From Scytalidium lignicola (taxonomy: Eukaryota; Ascomycota; Leotiomycetes): a DNA stretch of 26,593 bases. The notes under the pieces are model-generated. The model was not told where the DNA came from, searched no databases, and saw only the letters and a list, made by a program, of their open reading frames with translations. Made by a program: the position numbers and the translations under genes. Shown in pieces: positions 9,731 to 21,247 of the stretch. Numbering within the stretch: position 1 is the stretch's first letter; the number at the start of each line of letters is the position of its first letter. Location of the stretch: contig NCSJ02000468.1 in the NCBI GenBank assembly GCA_002812745.2, forward strand, positions 1-26,593, in the 5' to 3' direction.

Positions 9731-11522
9731 ATGAAATTTTCCCATGCCTTTAGCCAGGCTCTGCTCGAGGAAGGCTTCCCTCAAGAGTGGGTCAGCTCTG
9801 CAATACCTTATGCGCAACTTAAAAAGGTTATCAAGAAGATTGCTACCGAGCTGACCAGCCTTGGTCTGGACCCGACAGTCCTAGCGCAGTTGATGCCCAC
9901 CGCTGCCGAACAAGATCCTCCAAGCCCTCGGAGAGGAAGTGGGGATGGCCTGGTAGGATTCAAGTACGATCTAGGCAGTAAGTGACACCCTTCACCTAGC
10001 ATGCTTCAGTTTAGAGTTGTCCAATTTCGAACCCAAGGCTGGAACCACACTATACTAATATCTCGTCCAGATGACCACACCGAACCTAGACCAAAACTCA
10101 CCTTGTATGTGCAGCTTGAAGATGGTCTTGCCGTCGACGCACAACTCTCGCCGGATACGCGAGCCTATTTTGAGAAACTGGCATTAAAGAATCTAACAGC
10201 GCCGGTTCAGCAGCAATCTGAAGCCGCACCTGCTGTCACAGAGGAGATGCAACCCGTGGCTAAAACTCCCGAAATAAAGTAGGTCCACCTCTAGACATAT
10301 TTGAAGCCAGATCACAGGAATGCTGCTTATAGTCATTCATTCAAGGTTCTCCTTTAAACCTAATACTAATCGGATCTTAACAGGGAACTAGCACCATCGA
10401 GCAACCCAGATCAAGGGACAACCAAGAAGGATGGCCCTGTGATACAGCAGCTTGAGGTTCCTTTGACCTTTGATGCCGAATTTTTTGCGCTACTCCGAGG
10501 AGATGTCAATGTTCTAGATTCCATCCAGACCAGGGAGCAAGAAGCACTGTCTAGCGATATTGCTGCTCTTTCAGATGTACTCGCCCAGGTCACTCGGCCC
10601 TCAAAGTATGGCAAATCTGACCTCTATCGATGGAGAGAGCTATTCGAAATCTACGTATCGGCTGGCGTGTTTTTCTCCACCCTTGAACGTGATCGAGGTC
10701 GTCGCAGCTACACAAACGCATTGAGACAGTTACAATGGTTTCAAGACGAGATCATGAGAAGAGACATTCCCAGCGCATTCAAACTTCCAGCTAGTCACGA
10801 AGCCCTGACACAATTCAATAAGATCAACCTAACACTTTTCCGCAACCTGAAGTTCCAAGAAATGAATCGAACGGCTATTTCAAAGATCTTGAAGAGTAAG
10901 CAGTCAATTAATCTTATTTTATGAGGCACAGTTTCTAATTGCGATAGAATTTGATAAGAGAACACAACTTGGTGCTAGACAAACCTTCCCAATATTAATT
11001 CAATCTGATACAATAATGTCTGAGAGCATGGCAAAAAATGTTTGCTCACAGGTCTCCAACAATCTTGTTGGTCTTGTGCCACAAGTAGATGACCACTTGT
11101 GCCCTGTCTGCTACAATATCACTTGGCGTCCTGTACGGCTGGCCTGCACACATGTTGTATGCAGTGGTTGCGTAGTACTTATGCAAACTAAAGGTGAGCG
11201 AAAGTGCCCTGTGTGCCGTGGTATGGTGATTATGAAGGCTAGTGAAGGTATGTATCATTCTCACATTCTACACTCTGACACCGTGTATTATCTATTATCG
11301 CCGTAACCAGGATATCATATTACTCTATGCACTAGATCTATGTTTAAGGGATCTGCTAACTGAGATGCAGATGACATTGACAACACGCATTTGAAATTCC
11401 TCAAGACCTATTTTCCAAAGGAAACCAAGGCAAGGCGAGTCGAGCTGGAGACAATTGATGGGAAGGCACGTTTCGGCGAAACATATACTCACCCATCAGA
11501 GGAGAAGTGTTCAGTGATGTAG
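9731..11522 (+). CDS. SPX-RING ubiquitin ligase
   Basis: Predicted E3 ligase with an N-terminal SPX domain, which senses inositol pyrophosphates as a phosphate signal, and a C-terminal RING finger. Fission yeast Pqr1 has this layout and limits phosphate uptake; plant NLA is similar (family knowledge). Exons 9731-9977, 10071-10278, 10384-10895, 10948-11247 and 11371-11522 encode 472 residues. The start MKFSHAFSQALLEEGFPQEW is the conserved SPX N-terminus, and LKKVIKKI gives a Lys-rich helix. The second SPX part ends around ISKILKKFDKRTQLGARQTF. The RING is a complete C3HC4: Cys374, Cys377, Cys389, His391, Cys394, Cys397, Cys409 and Cys412. The protein ends in CSVM, which fits a CaaX prenylation box. 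The last intron has a consensus branch site (TGCTAAC, 11354-11360). No ATG precedes 9731 in this frame. Confidence 0.93.
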
Positions 11523-12683
11523 TTCCATTGGTCAGTCCTGGTGAGGTCGGCGTGGAAATGAGAGTGTAAAAATTACTACTCGAGGGCGAATTTTTGTACA
11601 GCATTCTATTGTGATACCCAGGGACACACATGTCGAATTAGCAGTAAGTTTAATGTCTATTACACATTCTTTAATCAAAAGCCTAAAGTTCAAGGTCAAG
11701 ATATTTGGCTGCTTTTATTTTATATCACATCATGCTCTCTTCGGGGCTCTGGTACACTTAAACCAAGCCCATGATCGGAATATTGAAGAAGCACCACAGC
11801 TTTGTACAGAGTGCTCGCTCACGATGCTATTAACACTATAAGGACTATTGCCTCTAGAATATGGATTAGATGATACAAGCAGTGATCACAAAGTAAAAGG
11901 ATTTCTAAGTGCAGCCACCGGTGTTTTGTGGTTTGCATGAGCCTCAATGGAGGCATTGGAGACCTAATGCATCGTAAACTGTTGTTCAAACTTTTAATTT
12001 TGTCACAATATTATTCGAGCAGCCTAACAAAAAACCAACAGCTTGGAGGTTAACTTAACCATGAAGGTAGAATATACGCCGAAATCTAGGGGAAATACAG
12101 AGTAGAAGGAGTATATGAAATTATTTCTAAGTTCGATAATTGCATGACCTACCAAAAAAGTAAAGTAAATATTGGATTAAAAGTAGGGATACGACTTCAC
12201 TGTAGTAACCCGCCAGCGCCACGTGACAGAGAAGCAACCCCCCAAGAGGATCGCAACAAAGCAAAATAGTAAATGTTCTCATATCATCCTCCAACCGAAA
12301 GAAACCTACGGATTAAATACTATTTGTGTATTATTAGCTGCCCCCAGCCTAAACTTTCCTGCATTGACCCCTGATACTGGGCAGGTTGTTTACAGCAGCA
12401 CGAGTACGGAGTAAGTTAGTTACTGTAAATTAATAATTTAAGTTCAGCTCGCTTGCTCAGCTTCCCCGCGATAATTGCGATAAAATGACCCTCTATGTGG
12501 AGCGTACTGTACTTGGTAGCTGTCACTAGTTACACATCGCACATCATGCCCGCTGAGTTTTCGATGGGATGTCCTTCCATCTGATATCCTCCAAACCTTC
12601 TACATATAATCTCACAAGTCGTTCGCTTTCTTTGCTTGTCCAATGAATTACTGGGCCTGATTATCAGCTAAAGGTGGTTTACA
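11523..12683. other. Intergenic region, SPX-RING to F-box gene
   Basis: AT-rich stretch of 1.16 kb between two genes on the same strand. Short open frames have no recognisable product. It holds a 13-base palindrome at 12048-12060, a CACGTGAC box at 12222-12229, TACGGAGTA at 12405-12413, TACTGTA at 12421 and 12505, and a five-codon upstream frame at 12643-12660 in the leader of the next gene. Confidence 0.6.
12222..12229. promoter_or_regulatory. CACGTG E-box upstream of the F-box gene
   Basis: CACGTGAC in AT-rich intergenic DNA about 460 bp before the start codon. CACGTG is bound by fungal bHLH factors such as Cbf1 or Pho4-like proteins (family knowledge). Which factor acts here, if any, cannot be told from sequence. 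Confidence 0.3.
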
Positions 12684-14683
12684 ATGAGGTCTTGGACTAG
12701 GATGACGAACGATTACACGCCCGCATCGCTGGAGTCCCTTCCGGATGAGGTCCTGCAGCAGGTCCTATCCTACATCTGCGCTCGGGACCTGGTAAGGGTG
12801 CAACGATTGTCTCGACTTTTTTATCAATTGAGCAACGAGCCGATGCTATGGCGCAGTCTCTGTCGGACGGAGTTCAGGTACTGGGATTCGAAGCATCACA
12901 TCGGCCAGAAGTTCAGAGGCAATGTCGGGGATGTGGATTGGAAGACTCTATATTTATTTCGGAAGAACGTTGAATTTCGTACGATATCTATACTCGATAG
13001 TATCCTCGACGTCCAGGTTGACCGGATTGAGAAGTTCGAGAGGATTGCTGAGTTTGGCTATGATGCAAAGGAAACACTGGTGCAACAATGCCATACACCC
13101 GGTACCATAGAGGATGTTCTAGCTAGGAGGTTAGTGAAGATTTTTCTGGTAATAGTCTCCAAGTTCTAATTCCTACGCCAGGTTTTACGCAAACGCTGTC
13201 CTCGACCATATTCATAGATCCAGAGCTCTGGAAGAATGGTGGAGTCTTGCTACAGGAGACCAAGTCCCTTTGGAACGAGCTTTGGGCGCTTTTGACCTGT
13301 TCGTTTTGCATGACCAGCCAGGTGACCTTCTTGAGGTAAGACTGCGGAGACTTCATATTTTATATATATTTCCAGTACATATGCTTACTTAACCACAGAT
13401 CTCTCAGTTTTTTGACGAGCTTGTTGATCACCTCCGTATAGAGTTTCCAAACATCGAAACGGGATCTACTAGACATAAAGCGCTTGCTGCGGTAAAATTT
13501 CTACGCAGACATAACCTCACAGGAATTGCCAACGAGATTTGTTATCGTGATCTACAGAACAATTACATTGGCATCGCCTTGCGAGACCCTGACCATCCCT
13601 CTCTACCGTTAATTTCAGTGGCCATATACTGTGCCATAGCGAACAGATTAGGTCTTGATGCTCGACCGTGCGGAATGCCTAATCATGTTCATGCAATGGT
13701 ATTTCCTCCTGTCGGCGAAACACTTGATGGTCGCCCAAGCACCCACGAATCTGATGATTGTGGCCCAATATATCTAGATCCCTATCAATTGGATAAAGAG
13801 GTCCCAGTTGACAACCTTCAGAGCATGCTTGAATCCTGGGGAATTTCGCCAATTGACTCTTCTCACTATCTGATTGACACAAGCGTGGGAAACATTGTTC
13901 TCCGCACGTCTCGAAATATCCTTGCGACGGTTCATGAATTTAGGGGTCATGGTGGAGCAATGGGCGATACTGGACATCCCACAATTCGACTATATGCAAA
14001 CCCATTTGCTGATATGGACAATGCTTTCTATTCTGCCTTATGGGCCAACTTTATGCTGAGTAGCCCGTTACCTAGTGTCGATGCGAATAGCCGGCGACAA
14101 TTTGTTCCACTGTTATTAGAGCGGTTCGAAAGGTTATATCCCATGGATGCATCTTTGATCGAGAAATACATCTGCCCACCATTTAATAATTCAGACAACC
14201 CCGAATATTGGGATCTTCATGAAGCTTTGAGGGTGGTTAGAGCTGCTGATTCAACACCGAAGCAACTGCGCTTACGGAACGTTCCCGGCGTGAGGGAGAG
14301 AGTGAAATACAAGGTCGGACAAGTTTTTCGGCACAAAAGATATGGATATATGGCAGTAATCACTGGGTGGGATGTAGAGTGTGGAATGAATTCTGATTGG
14401 ATGGCTCATAACCAAATTGACTCCTTATCTAGAGGGAGGCATCAGAGCTTTTATCATGCACTGTAAGTTTATTCATAGCACTCATAGGAGACTTCGGCTT
14501 ACGGGCAGAATTTTCAGTGTAGAAGACACGAGCATGCGCTACGTGGCAGAGGAAAACGTGGAGATTATGGAACCAGAAATGCCCGTCTCATTAATGAGTC
14601 TGGCTGGTCGTTATTTCAAGCGGTGGGATAAAGGTCGGCACATCTTCATTTCGAATATCCGAGATGAGTATCCCGAGGATTAA
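12684..14683 (+). CDS. F-box, SirB1-like and YccV-domain protein (FBXO21 type)
   Basis: Likely substrate receptor of an SCF ubiquitin ligase. Exons 12684-13129, 13182-13335, 13399-14462 and 14518-14683 encode 609 residues. The F-box is at about 15-60 (LESLPDEVLQQVLSYICARD, then LWRSLC). A SirB1/transglutaminase-like domain follows, seen in SLPLISVAIYCAIANRLGLD and MPNHVHAMV (from about 200 to 400). A YccV-like domain (named after bacterial hemimethylated-DNA binding) spans about 502-595, from VKYKVGQVFRHKRYGYMAVI to LVEDTSMRYVAEENVEI. This three-domain order matches human FBXO21 and its fungal relatives (family knowledge). The substrate is unknown. Met7 is a possible alternative start. A five-codon frame (12643-12660) precedes the start. 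Introns are 52, 63 and 55 bp. The gene ends 191 bp from the convergent deubiquitinase gene. Confidence 0.9.
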
Positions 14684-14874
14684 ATAATGTAGATTACATT
14701 GAACATTTTCAATACTAAATACGCGTTCCATGGTATTCTATTGACCTATTGAAGTGCTACCAATTGCTCAGGGCAGACTCTGAACATTCTCTGTCACATA
14801 GCAGATAAGCAAAGTTTTATATTTTATTACTATATTTATAATTAAATAAATATGGTGAGGACCTATACTAGGTT

Positions 14875-16772
14875 TTATCTCCTCATTTTTTCCATGGCTT
14901 GAACCTCTTTAACTATACCATGCAATACACCTTTATCTGCAAGCGTCTTTAGGGCTTTAAACAGTGACCACGTGAAGTCACGCTTCCGTCGCTCCGCTTG
15001 TTCATTTTCTTGTGCGATGAGATTTTCCTCGTCTATATATGAGTGCTGAAGATTATCTCTGTCTTTCACCAATGCTGTGTGGAGATCGAGGAGACTAGAC
15101 GCATTGTTTTCTGCTACTTTTAGTTTCTGGAGTGTGCTTTCTGAAATTTCCGCCTTGTCCATCAGCTCCTGTGACAGCTCGAGATGCGTATTGTTAAGAT
15201 TGGACTCGTTTTGTAGCACGAAGCTTTTCCAGTCGGGAAGGATATCCTCAAGTGACTTCTCTACCAACAAGATTGTTTTGATATTCTTGACTAATTGTTG
15301 AGGAATTGTCTTTAGTGGACTTCTGCATAAAGATAAGAGGTTGAACTCCAGACTATCATCCTTTCTCCGCCCAATACGCTCATATATATTTTCACGAGCC
15401 ATAGAAATCCAATCCTCTCCGCATTTCCCTTTGGATTTGGTTAGTTAGACTGGGTTTAAAGACAGGAAGCGAGCTGAACCTACCAAGATTGACGGGATAC
15501 CTCTGCAGACCATCGAGTCTCCAGAGTTCTCCTCTGATAGGGGCGTAAGCTATGAAATGGAAGGCGGCTTCATTTTCTTCGCGGACTTTTCTTCGTTTAC
15601 GCTTGCCTTCCTTCTCCCGTCTCCATTCCTCTACCTCCTGAGACATTGCATAGTCGATTGCCAGTATGTCCATTCTCCTGCTTATGATCAGTATTTCGAT
15701 ATTCCGTAGCTAATACACATTACCTAGCAAAAGAATTATGGATAGTTCTTATGAATTGGTTCTTGCCTAATGTCCACCCACGGTAGGCTGGCTTTAGAGG
15801 CAGAGTAGACGTTTTGAACTCAGATAACTTGTCGCCAAGGTCGATCTCAGGGACATTCATCACAATGTTTAGGAGCGCAATTGTGGCACATGCATTGTTT
15901 GTAGTCTATAACATTAGTAAACGCGCTCGAAATACATAGAGAGGGCAGTAGCAAACTTGATTGGCAAACCAGATGTGGTCAGAACAACTCGTGACTAATT
16001 TCCCATCATCCACATCCTCATCTTGGTACTTAAATAGGAAAATCAGGCCAAAAACAGGCTGCCTGGGCAATGTTAGTTTATCTCAGTGAACACTCAAAAC
16101 GAATGAAGGGCCCAGTCACGGGAGCTGCTGGAGGATCTCATTGTCCAAACCGAGAACTTCTTGCACTTTAACATCCTTCACTCCATATTGGCGTAATATG
16201 TAATTAAAAAGAGCCTGTGGAAGTATTATCAATAACAATCCAAGCTCAAAAATCCAGAGACCTTTGGAATTAGGCTGGCGTGAAAGAAATAAGTGCCTTA
16301 CAGGATCTGATTCGAGCTCTACCCAGCCATCCCAATTTTGTCGTTCCTCGTCTGTTAGTGGCTTCATGGCCTGCTCTAGGAGATCATCATCGTCACCTAT
16401 TTCTTCAGGTTTCGGCTTGATTCCTTTGGAAACCGCTGGGAGTACATCTACAATAACAGACCCTGCATCTATCGACGTTATCTGCTGAAGAGGTTCGTTG
16501 CTCATATTGACTTGAGAAGACTCTCTTCTCGACCTAACCGACTCTAGAGGTTTGGTAGATGGATCGGACATTGTATATGGTGCTGATTCAGTAAATTTAG
16601 CTTTAGTAGACTCCTGGCATCTTGATATAGCTAGATAACTTCTTTGTTTCTTTTGAGGTATAGAGACTCCTTTCTTACCCAAGCTATTGAGGACAGGGGA
16701 GCTATCAGGGTACTGGCCAAATGACCGATAGAAGAACGTTATGAGCGGGGAGCTCGTGTAGTACGATGACAT
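14875..16772 (-). CDS. uch37: Ubiquitin C-terminal hydrolase Uch37/UCHL5
   Basis: Cysteine protease of family C12 that trims ubiquitin chains. The UCHL5 type binds the proteasome through Rpn13 and, in animals, the INO80 complex (family knowledge). Minus-strand exons are 16772-16302, 16214-16120, 16062-15957, 15905-15724, 15677-15484 and 15428-14875, giving 533 residues. Active-site residues are present: Gln224 and Cys230 in FANQTTNNACATIALLN, His325 in AAFHFIAYAP and Asp340 in WRLDGL. A basic insert, EKEGKRKRRKVREENE, lies in the crossover loop just before the His. The C-terminal helix RRKRDFTWSLFKALKTLADK matches the UCHL5-specific tail. The family core starts near residue 145 (WDGWVELESDP). 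A long Ser/Lys-rich extension precedes it, so Met68 (ATG at 16571) is an alternative start. The last intron ends in an uncommon AAG acceptor. Divergent from pom152. Confidence 0.92.
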
Positions 16773-17176
16773 TGGACATTGGAGTTGCAAAATTTCTATT
16801 TTGAAGCCGTGTCAAGCATGAGCAGGATCTGTTACCATAAAGAGGTACATTCCCTAAAGTTCTCAGCTCCGTTTCTTATTTGTATTCTTAAGAGGTGAGG
16901 TTGGGTGTGCCAGGAGTAATTATGGCCCGTGCGTTGAGGGAGCATCTGTTGAGTTGCTGCAGTTTGGCAGAAACTAGTATCGCGTCTCCTCTACCGCGTA
17001 CGTACGTACAAAATATTTGGTCAACACAAATACTGTATTGTACCAGCCAGTCCTGCCCGACCACATTATATATCCTTGCTGATCCTTATCAAACGCTGCT
17101 CCCTGGGGTTAGCTTTCCCTTGACTTTTAATACTTCGTAGGTGTCATAAAGGACCAGCGCGGACCCAGAGCATGCT
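16773..17176. promoter_or_regulatory. Likely bidirectional promoter, uch37/pom152
   Basis: 404 bp between two divergent start codons. It contains a GTACGTACGTAC run at 16998-17009 and one TACTGTA at 17031-17037. No coding sequence is apparent. Confidence 0.6.
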
Positions 17177-20100
17177 ATGAATCGAACTCCTCGACTACGG
17201 TCGTCGTTCCCTTCGACCCCGGACGCTGGCCGAAAAACTCCAGCTTTACAGGATTCAGATCAAAATGAGACAAAAATCAGAACTCAGCTACCGACAATTC
17301 CACAACCAGCGCCAGCGAGTGTCTCGAGTGCACCGGTGATACCTGTCACGCTCATCGATGCGCCTAGTCAGCGAATGTACGCTTGCGGCGTTTATGGCTT
17401 GCTGTTGGTATGGCGACTCTATGACTGGTGGAAGTTGGTAGAAGACGACACAGAATCATTTTGGTTGTTCATTAAGTGGGTTGCGATTGATATAGTGTTT
17501 ATGTTTGGGCTGCCCGAACTGCGAATACCATGGCTGGAGTGGTCGAGTACGGCAATAACTATACCTTTCTTGGTTCATGCTGTTCTCAATGGTATGCTGA
17601 TGTTTAGAATCCCTGTAAGTCAGATGTTCATGCTCTATCTGCTTTCGCGTGTGTACTGATATATACAGCTCCCGATTGAAGGATGGTTACTATTTTTTAC
17701 CAAAACTCTCTTTGACAGAGAGATAGCAGTATCAGAGAATGTTGTTAGGCCAGCTAGCATTCTACACAATGCCTCTCTAATTATGGGTAAACAAATTATA
17801 AATGTCCTACCAGATGGGTATATGCCAACTCGATCGAACCTTTAGCATGCATACTAACCTGTCTATAGCTCCGCAACGTTAAATCCAGATGGTTTGCCTT
17901 TCTGCATAGACCATGAACATCCATCTGTTAAACTTCCAATTAGGTTTAACCAGACATATCCTATACAAATCGAGCTACTCCGGATTGACTTCGAAACAAA
18001 TACCAACGAGACAATAGAACTTAAGAACAAGGATATGCGAGGTCTGAGGAAACTAAAAGACAAAGCCGGTAGCGATGAGGGTATTGCTATGTTGGACTAC
18101 GCTATAAAGAAGCCTGGGCTGTATAGGCTACATAAAGTTGTCGATAAGTCTAAACTGGAGGTCCAGCGAAGGATGTCGGATACCCTTGTTGTTACTTGTC
18201 CTAAAGCAGTCATCAAGTCAGAAACAGCAAACAGATGCGTCGGCGATCTTTCGGATCTGACAATAGACGTTGAAGGGACCCCCCCGTTGAAAATTGTATA
18301 CAGCCGCACAATTGACAGAAAAGACAAGGTATTTCACTTTCAGAGCATTCAACCGGATAATTTCGTTTCTCCCTTACTTGGATCTGCTCCAGTTGGGACT
18401 CTTGTTACATCGGGTAAACAGGATGTATCATGGGGTCGGTCTCATCAGGTGACCGTCAGACTCAACGAGTCCATGGCTACTAGTGGCAAGTGGCTTTACT
18501 CGATTGATGAGGTGCACGACGCTGTGGGCAATATAGCCAATTTCACACCAAGGAAAGATGACGGAGAACATTTGTATCCAAAAAACAGTCATCTTGAACA
18601 TGCATTCCTTGTTCACGAGAGACCTACCGCTCGACTTACCGGCTGCGATTCTCGCAGTCCAATGATGGTTGCAAAGGATAAATGGACTGAACTCCCCGTA
18701 AAATTTGGGTTCTATGGGCCTAATAGTGGGGATAATGCTCATACAATTACCTATAAGTTCTCTCCTTTAGATACATTGACGACCGATGGAGATCATGGAG
18801 ACAATATGATTATTGAAGAATTCAACGCCAAAGGTCCCCACGGTAAACCAAACATTCGTGAAGCAGGTTTATACACTTTGACAAGTGTTAGATCATCGTT
18901 CTGTGAGGGAGAAGTGAAAGAACCAGCATCCTGTATGCTACTCAATCCACCTGAGCCGCAGCTGTCTGTTAGCTCCGAGCCTATCGATGACAAATGTGCC
19001 GGAAATTCTATCGGTCTAGCCGTGGAGCTTGATCTCATAGGTACTCCTCCATTTGATGTGAGGTACGATATAATGACGAAAAGTGGCAAACAATCGGAAC
19101 ACGTCAGTATACCGAGTCTGCGATATCGATTGGAGCTTAAACCGAGAGAAGCTGGCCATTTCAAATATCAGTTCACTTCGATTGATGATGCAGTTTATAA
19201 GGGGCATGTATTATCTGGTAAGGAGATGACTTTAGAACAAGATGTGAAGCCACCGGCCTCGGCAAGCCTAAAACAAATGGGTACTATCACTGCTTGTCTG
19301 GAAGAGCCCGTTGAAATCGATGTAGAACTTTCTGGCGAAAAGCCTTATAGGTTGGAGTACGAATTAGTGCATGAGGGTAAGAGGAAGAAACAAGTTGTTG
19401 AGGGAATAGATGCGGACTTGTATAGAATCAAGACTGAACCGCTTGTCCATGGTGGAGATTACTCCCTTGCTCTTGCAAGCATAACCGATTCTACTAAATG
19501 CAAGATATTTCTGGATGGGCAGGTCAAAATCTCAGTCAGGCGCCAACGACCGAAGGTCTCTTTTGGTCATCTGGAAGGCAAGCAGAAAATAACTACCGTG
19601 GAAGGCAAACAAATTAGCCTACCTCTCCGTTTGACTGGTGAAGCTCCCTGGACAATCAAGTACCGAAATCTCGATGACGAAACTGGTGAGGTGATTGAAA
19701 GGAAAGTGCAATATGCAAATGATATAATCAAAGTTAATAAACTCGGGACTTATGAGATCCTTGAGGTACGGGATGACAGATGTCCTGGTACCGTGGATGC
19801 TACAGCATCCATATTTGATGTGAATTGGTTCCCCAGACCGGACATCAAGCTTGCAGATTCTGCTTCCCTTATTCATCAAGGGAATAAATTTATTAAACGA
19901 GAAGTATGTGAAGGAGATGTGGACTCGGTGGAAATAAACCTCTTCGGTAAGTGAAGATTTCACAAGTCGGCTCAATGTATCCGCTCATGCTATAGCAGGG
20001 TCTGCGCCTTACCACGTGAAATATAACATTCGTCATAAAGCGAAACATGGGTCTTCAATAAATATCAAGCAATTCGACGTTGGTCTTGGTGTTGCCACAA

Positions 20101-21104
20101 TTACCATGGATACAACTAAGGCAGGGACAAACGAGTACTCTTTCTCGGAATTATCTGATAACCTCTATGATCACAACTCTAAAAAGTTCAGCCCGCTTGT
20201 GATTGAACAAAAAGTCAACCCCAAACCTTTGGCACAGTTTGTCAAACCCGGCCAGTCATACAAATATTGCAAGGAAGAGCTAGCTGGCGATGAGGTCATC
20301 CCCATCAAGCTTGAAGGTACGCCCCCCTTCTCACTGGAAATCGACATCAAGCACCAGAGCAGTTCCAGGCCAGAGACCGTGAGCATTCCAAATATCGAAG
20401 CAAATCAGTATAATTTCAGAATTCCCCACCGCGTTCTATCCCTCGGTGCTCATCAAGTAAGCGTCCGCAAGGTGCGTGACTCCAATGGTTGCCAGCAGAA
20501 AACTGAGTTTGGCGCACCTCATGTCCAAGTCCAAGTCTATGATTCTCCTACGATTTATCCCTCCGAGTCTCGCACAGATTATTGCGTGGGAGACCGCATA
20601 TCATACACGTTGTCTGGAACACCCCCGTTTGAGGTGTACTATACATTTGCCGATATCCAAAGAAAGGCCAAGTCCCCTAGCACTAATTTCAGACGTATCG
20701 CTGAGAGTCCTGGCAATTTCACAATTGCAGCGGTTTCCGACAAGGCTAGTGAATGTAAGGCCTCCACCAGCATCACCAAAATCATCCACGAGATGCCCAG
20801 CGTGAGGATCAGCAAAGGCAGACAAGTAGAGGTCGATATCCATGAAGGAGGTCAGGCGGAGATAGTGTTTGAATTTGGAGGCACCCCGCCTTTCGAATTC
20901 ACGTACACTCGAAGCACCAATGCTCGGAAGGGACAGAAATCGCAGGTATTAGAGACGAGACATGAGGTTTCCCACGACTATAGCATGACGATCCTATCCT
21001 CTGAGGAAGGCACCTATGAAGTGGTGGCCATCAAAGACAAGTTCTGCTCGTTTTCCACACAGAAGGCTGGAACCAGGGATAGCCAGAAGTTGCTTCAGTT
21101 CTAA
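17177..21104 (+). CDS. pom152: Nucleoporin Pom152
   Basis: Integral membrane protein of the nuclear pore. In yeast it forms a ring in the perinuclear lumen that surrounds the pore (family knowledge). Exons 17177-17614, 17669-17817, 17869-19946 and 19999-21104 encode 1256 residues, close to the usual fungal length. The N-terminus is a polar tail of about 65 residues. Hydrophobic segments follow near 68-86, 95-113 and 124-143. The rest is a long lumenal region of Ig-like repeats, each marked by a G-x-x-P-[FYWL] turn followed by a beta-strand. Eight such turns are visible: GTPPLKIVY, GTPPFDVRY, GEKPYRLEY, GEAPWTIKY, GSAPYHVKY, GTPPFSLEI, GTPPFEVYY and GTPPFEFTY. Intron 2 has a perfect TACTAAC branch site (17852-17858). 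The acceptor of intron 3 is a TAGCAG tandem, so one Ala could be included or skipped. Convergent with the next gene, 143 bp away. Confidence 0.95.
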
Positions 21105-21247
21105 GGATAGTTTAATGAAATGTTTGGCATTATAGCGAGGCGTTCGTGGGGGCAGACGGAGGGAGGGTGTTTTAAAAGTTCTCATCATTGGAAGAACTGA
21201 CATTTGTAACCTTACTGGATAAAAAAATGCGTAATTATGAACCGGGG

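Noticed and set aside
11611..12414. Short frames between the SPX-RING and F-box genes
   Set aside because: AT-rich, unrecognised and without supporting signals.
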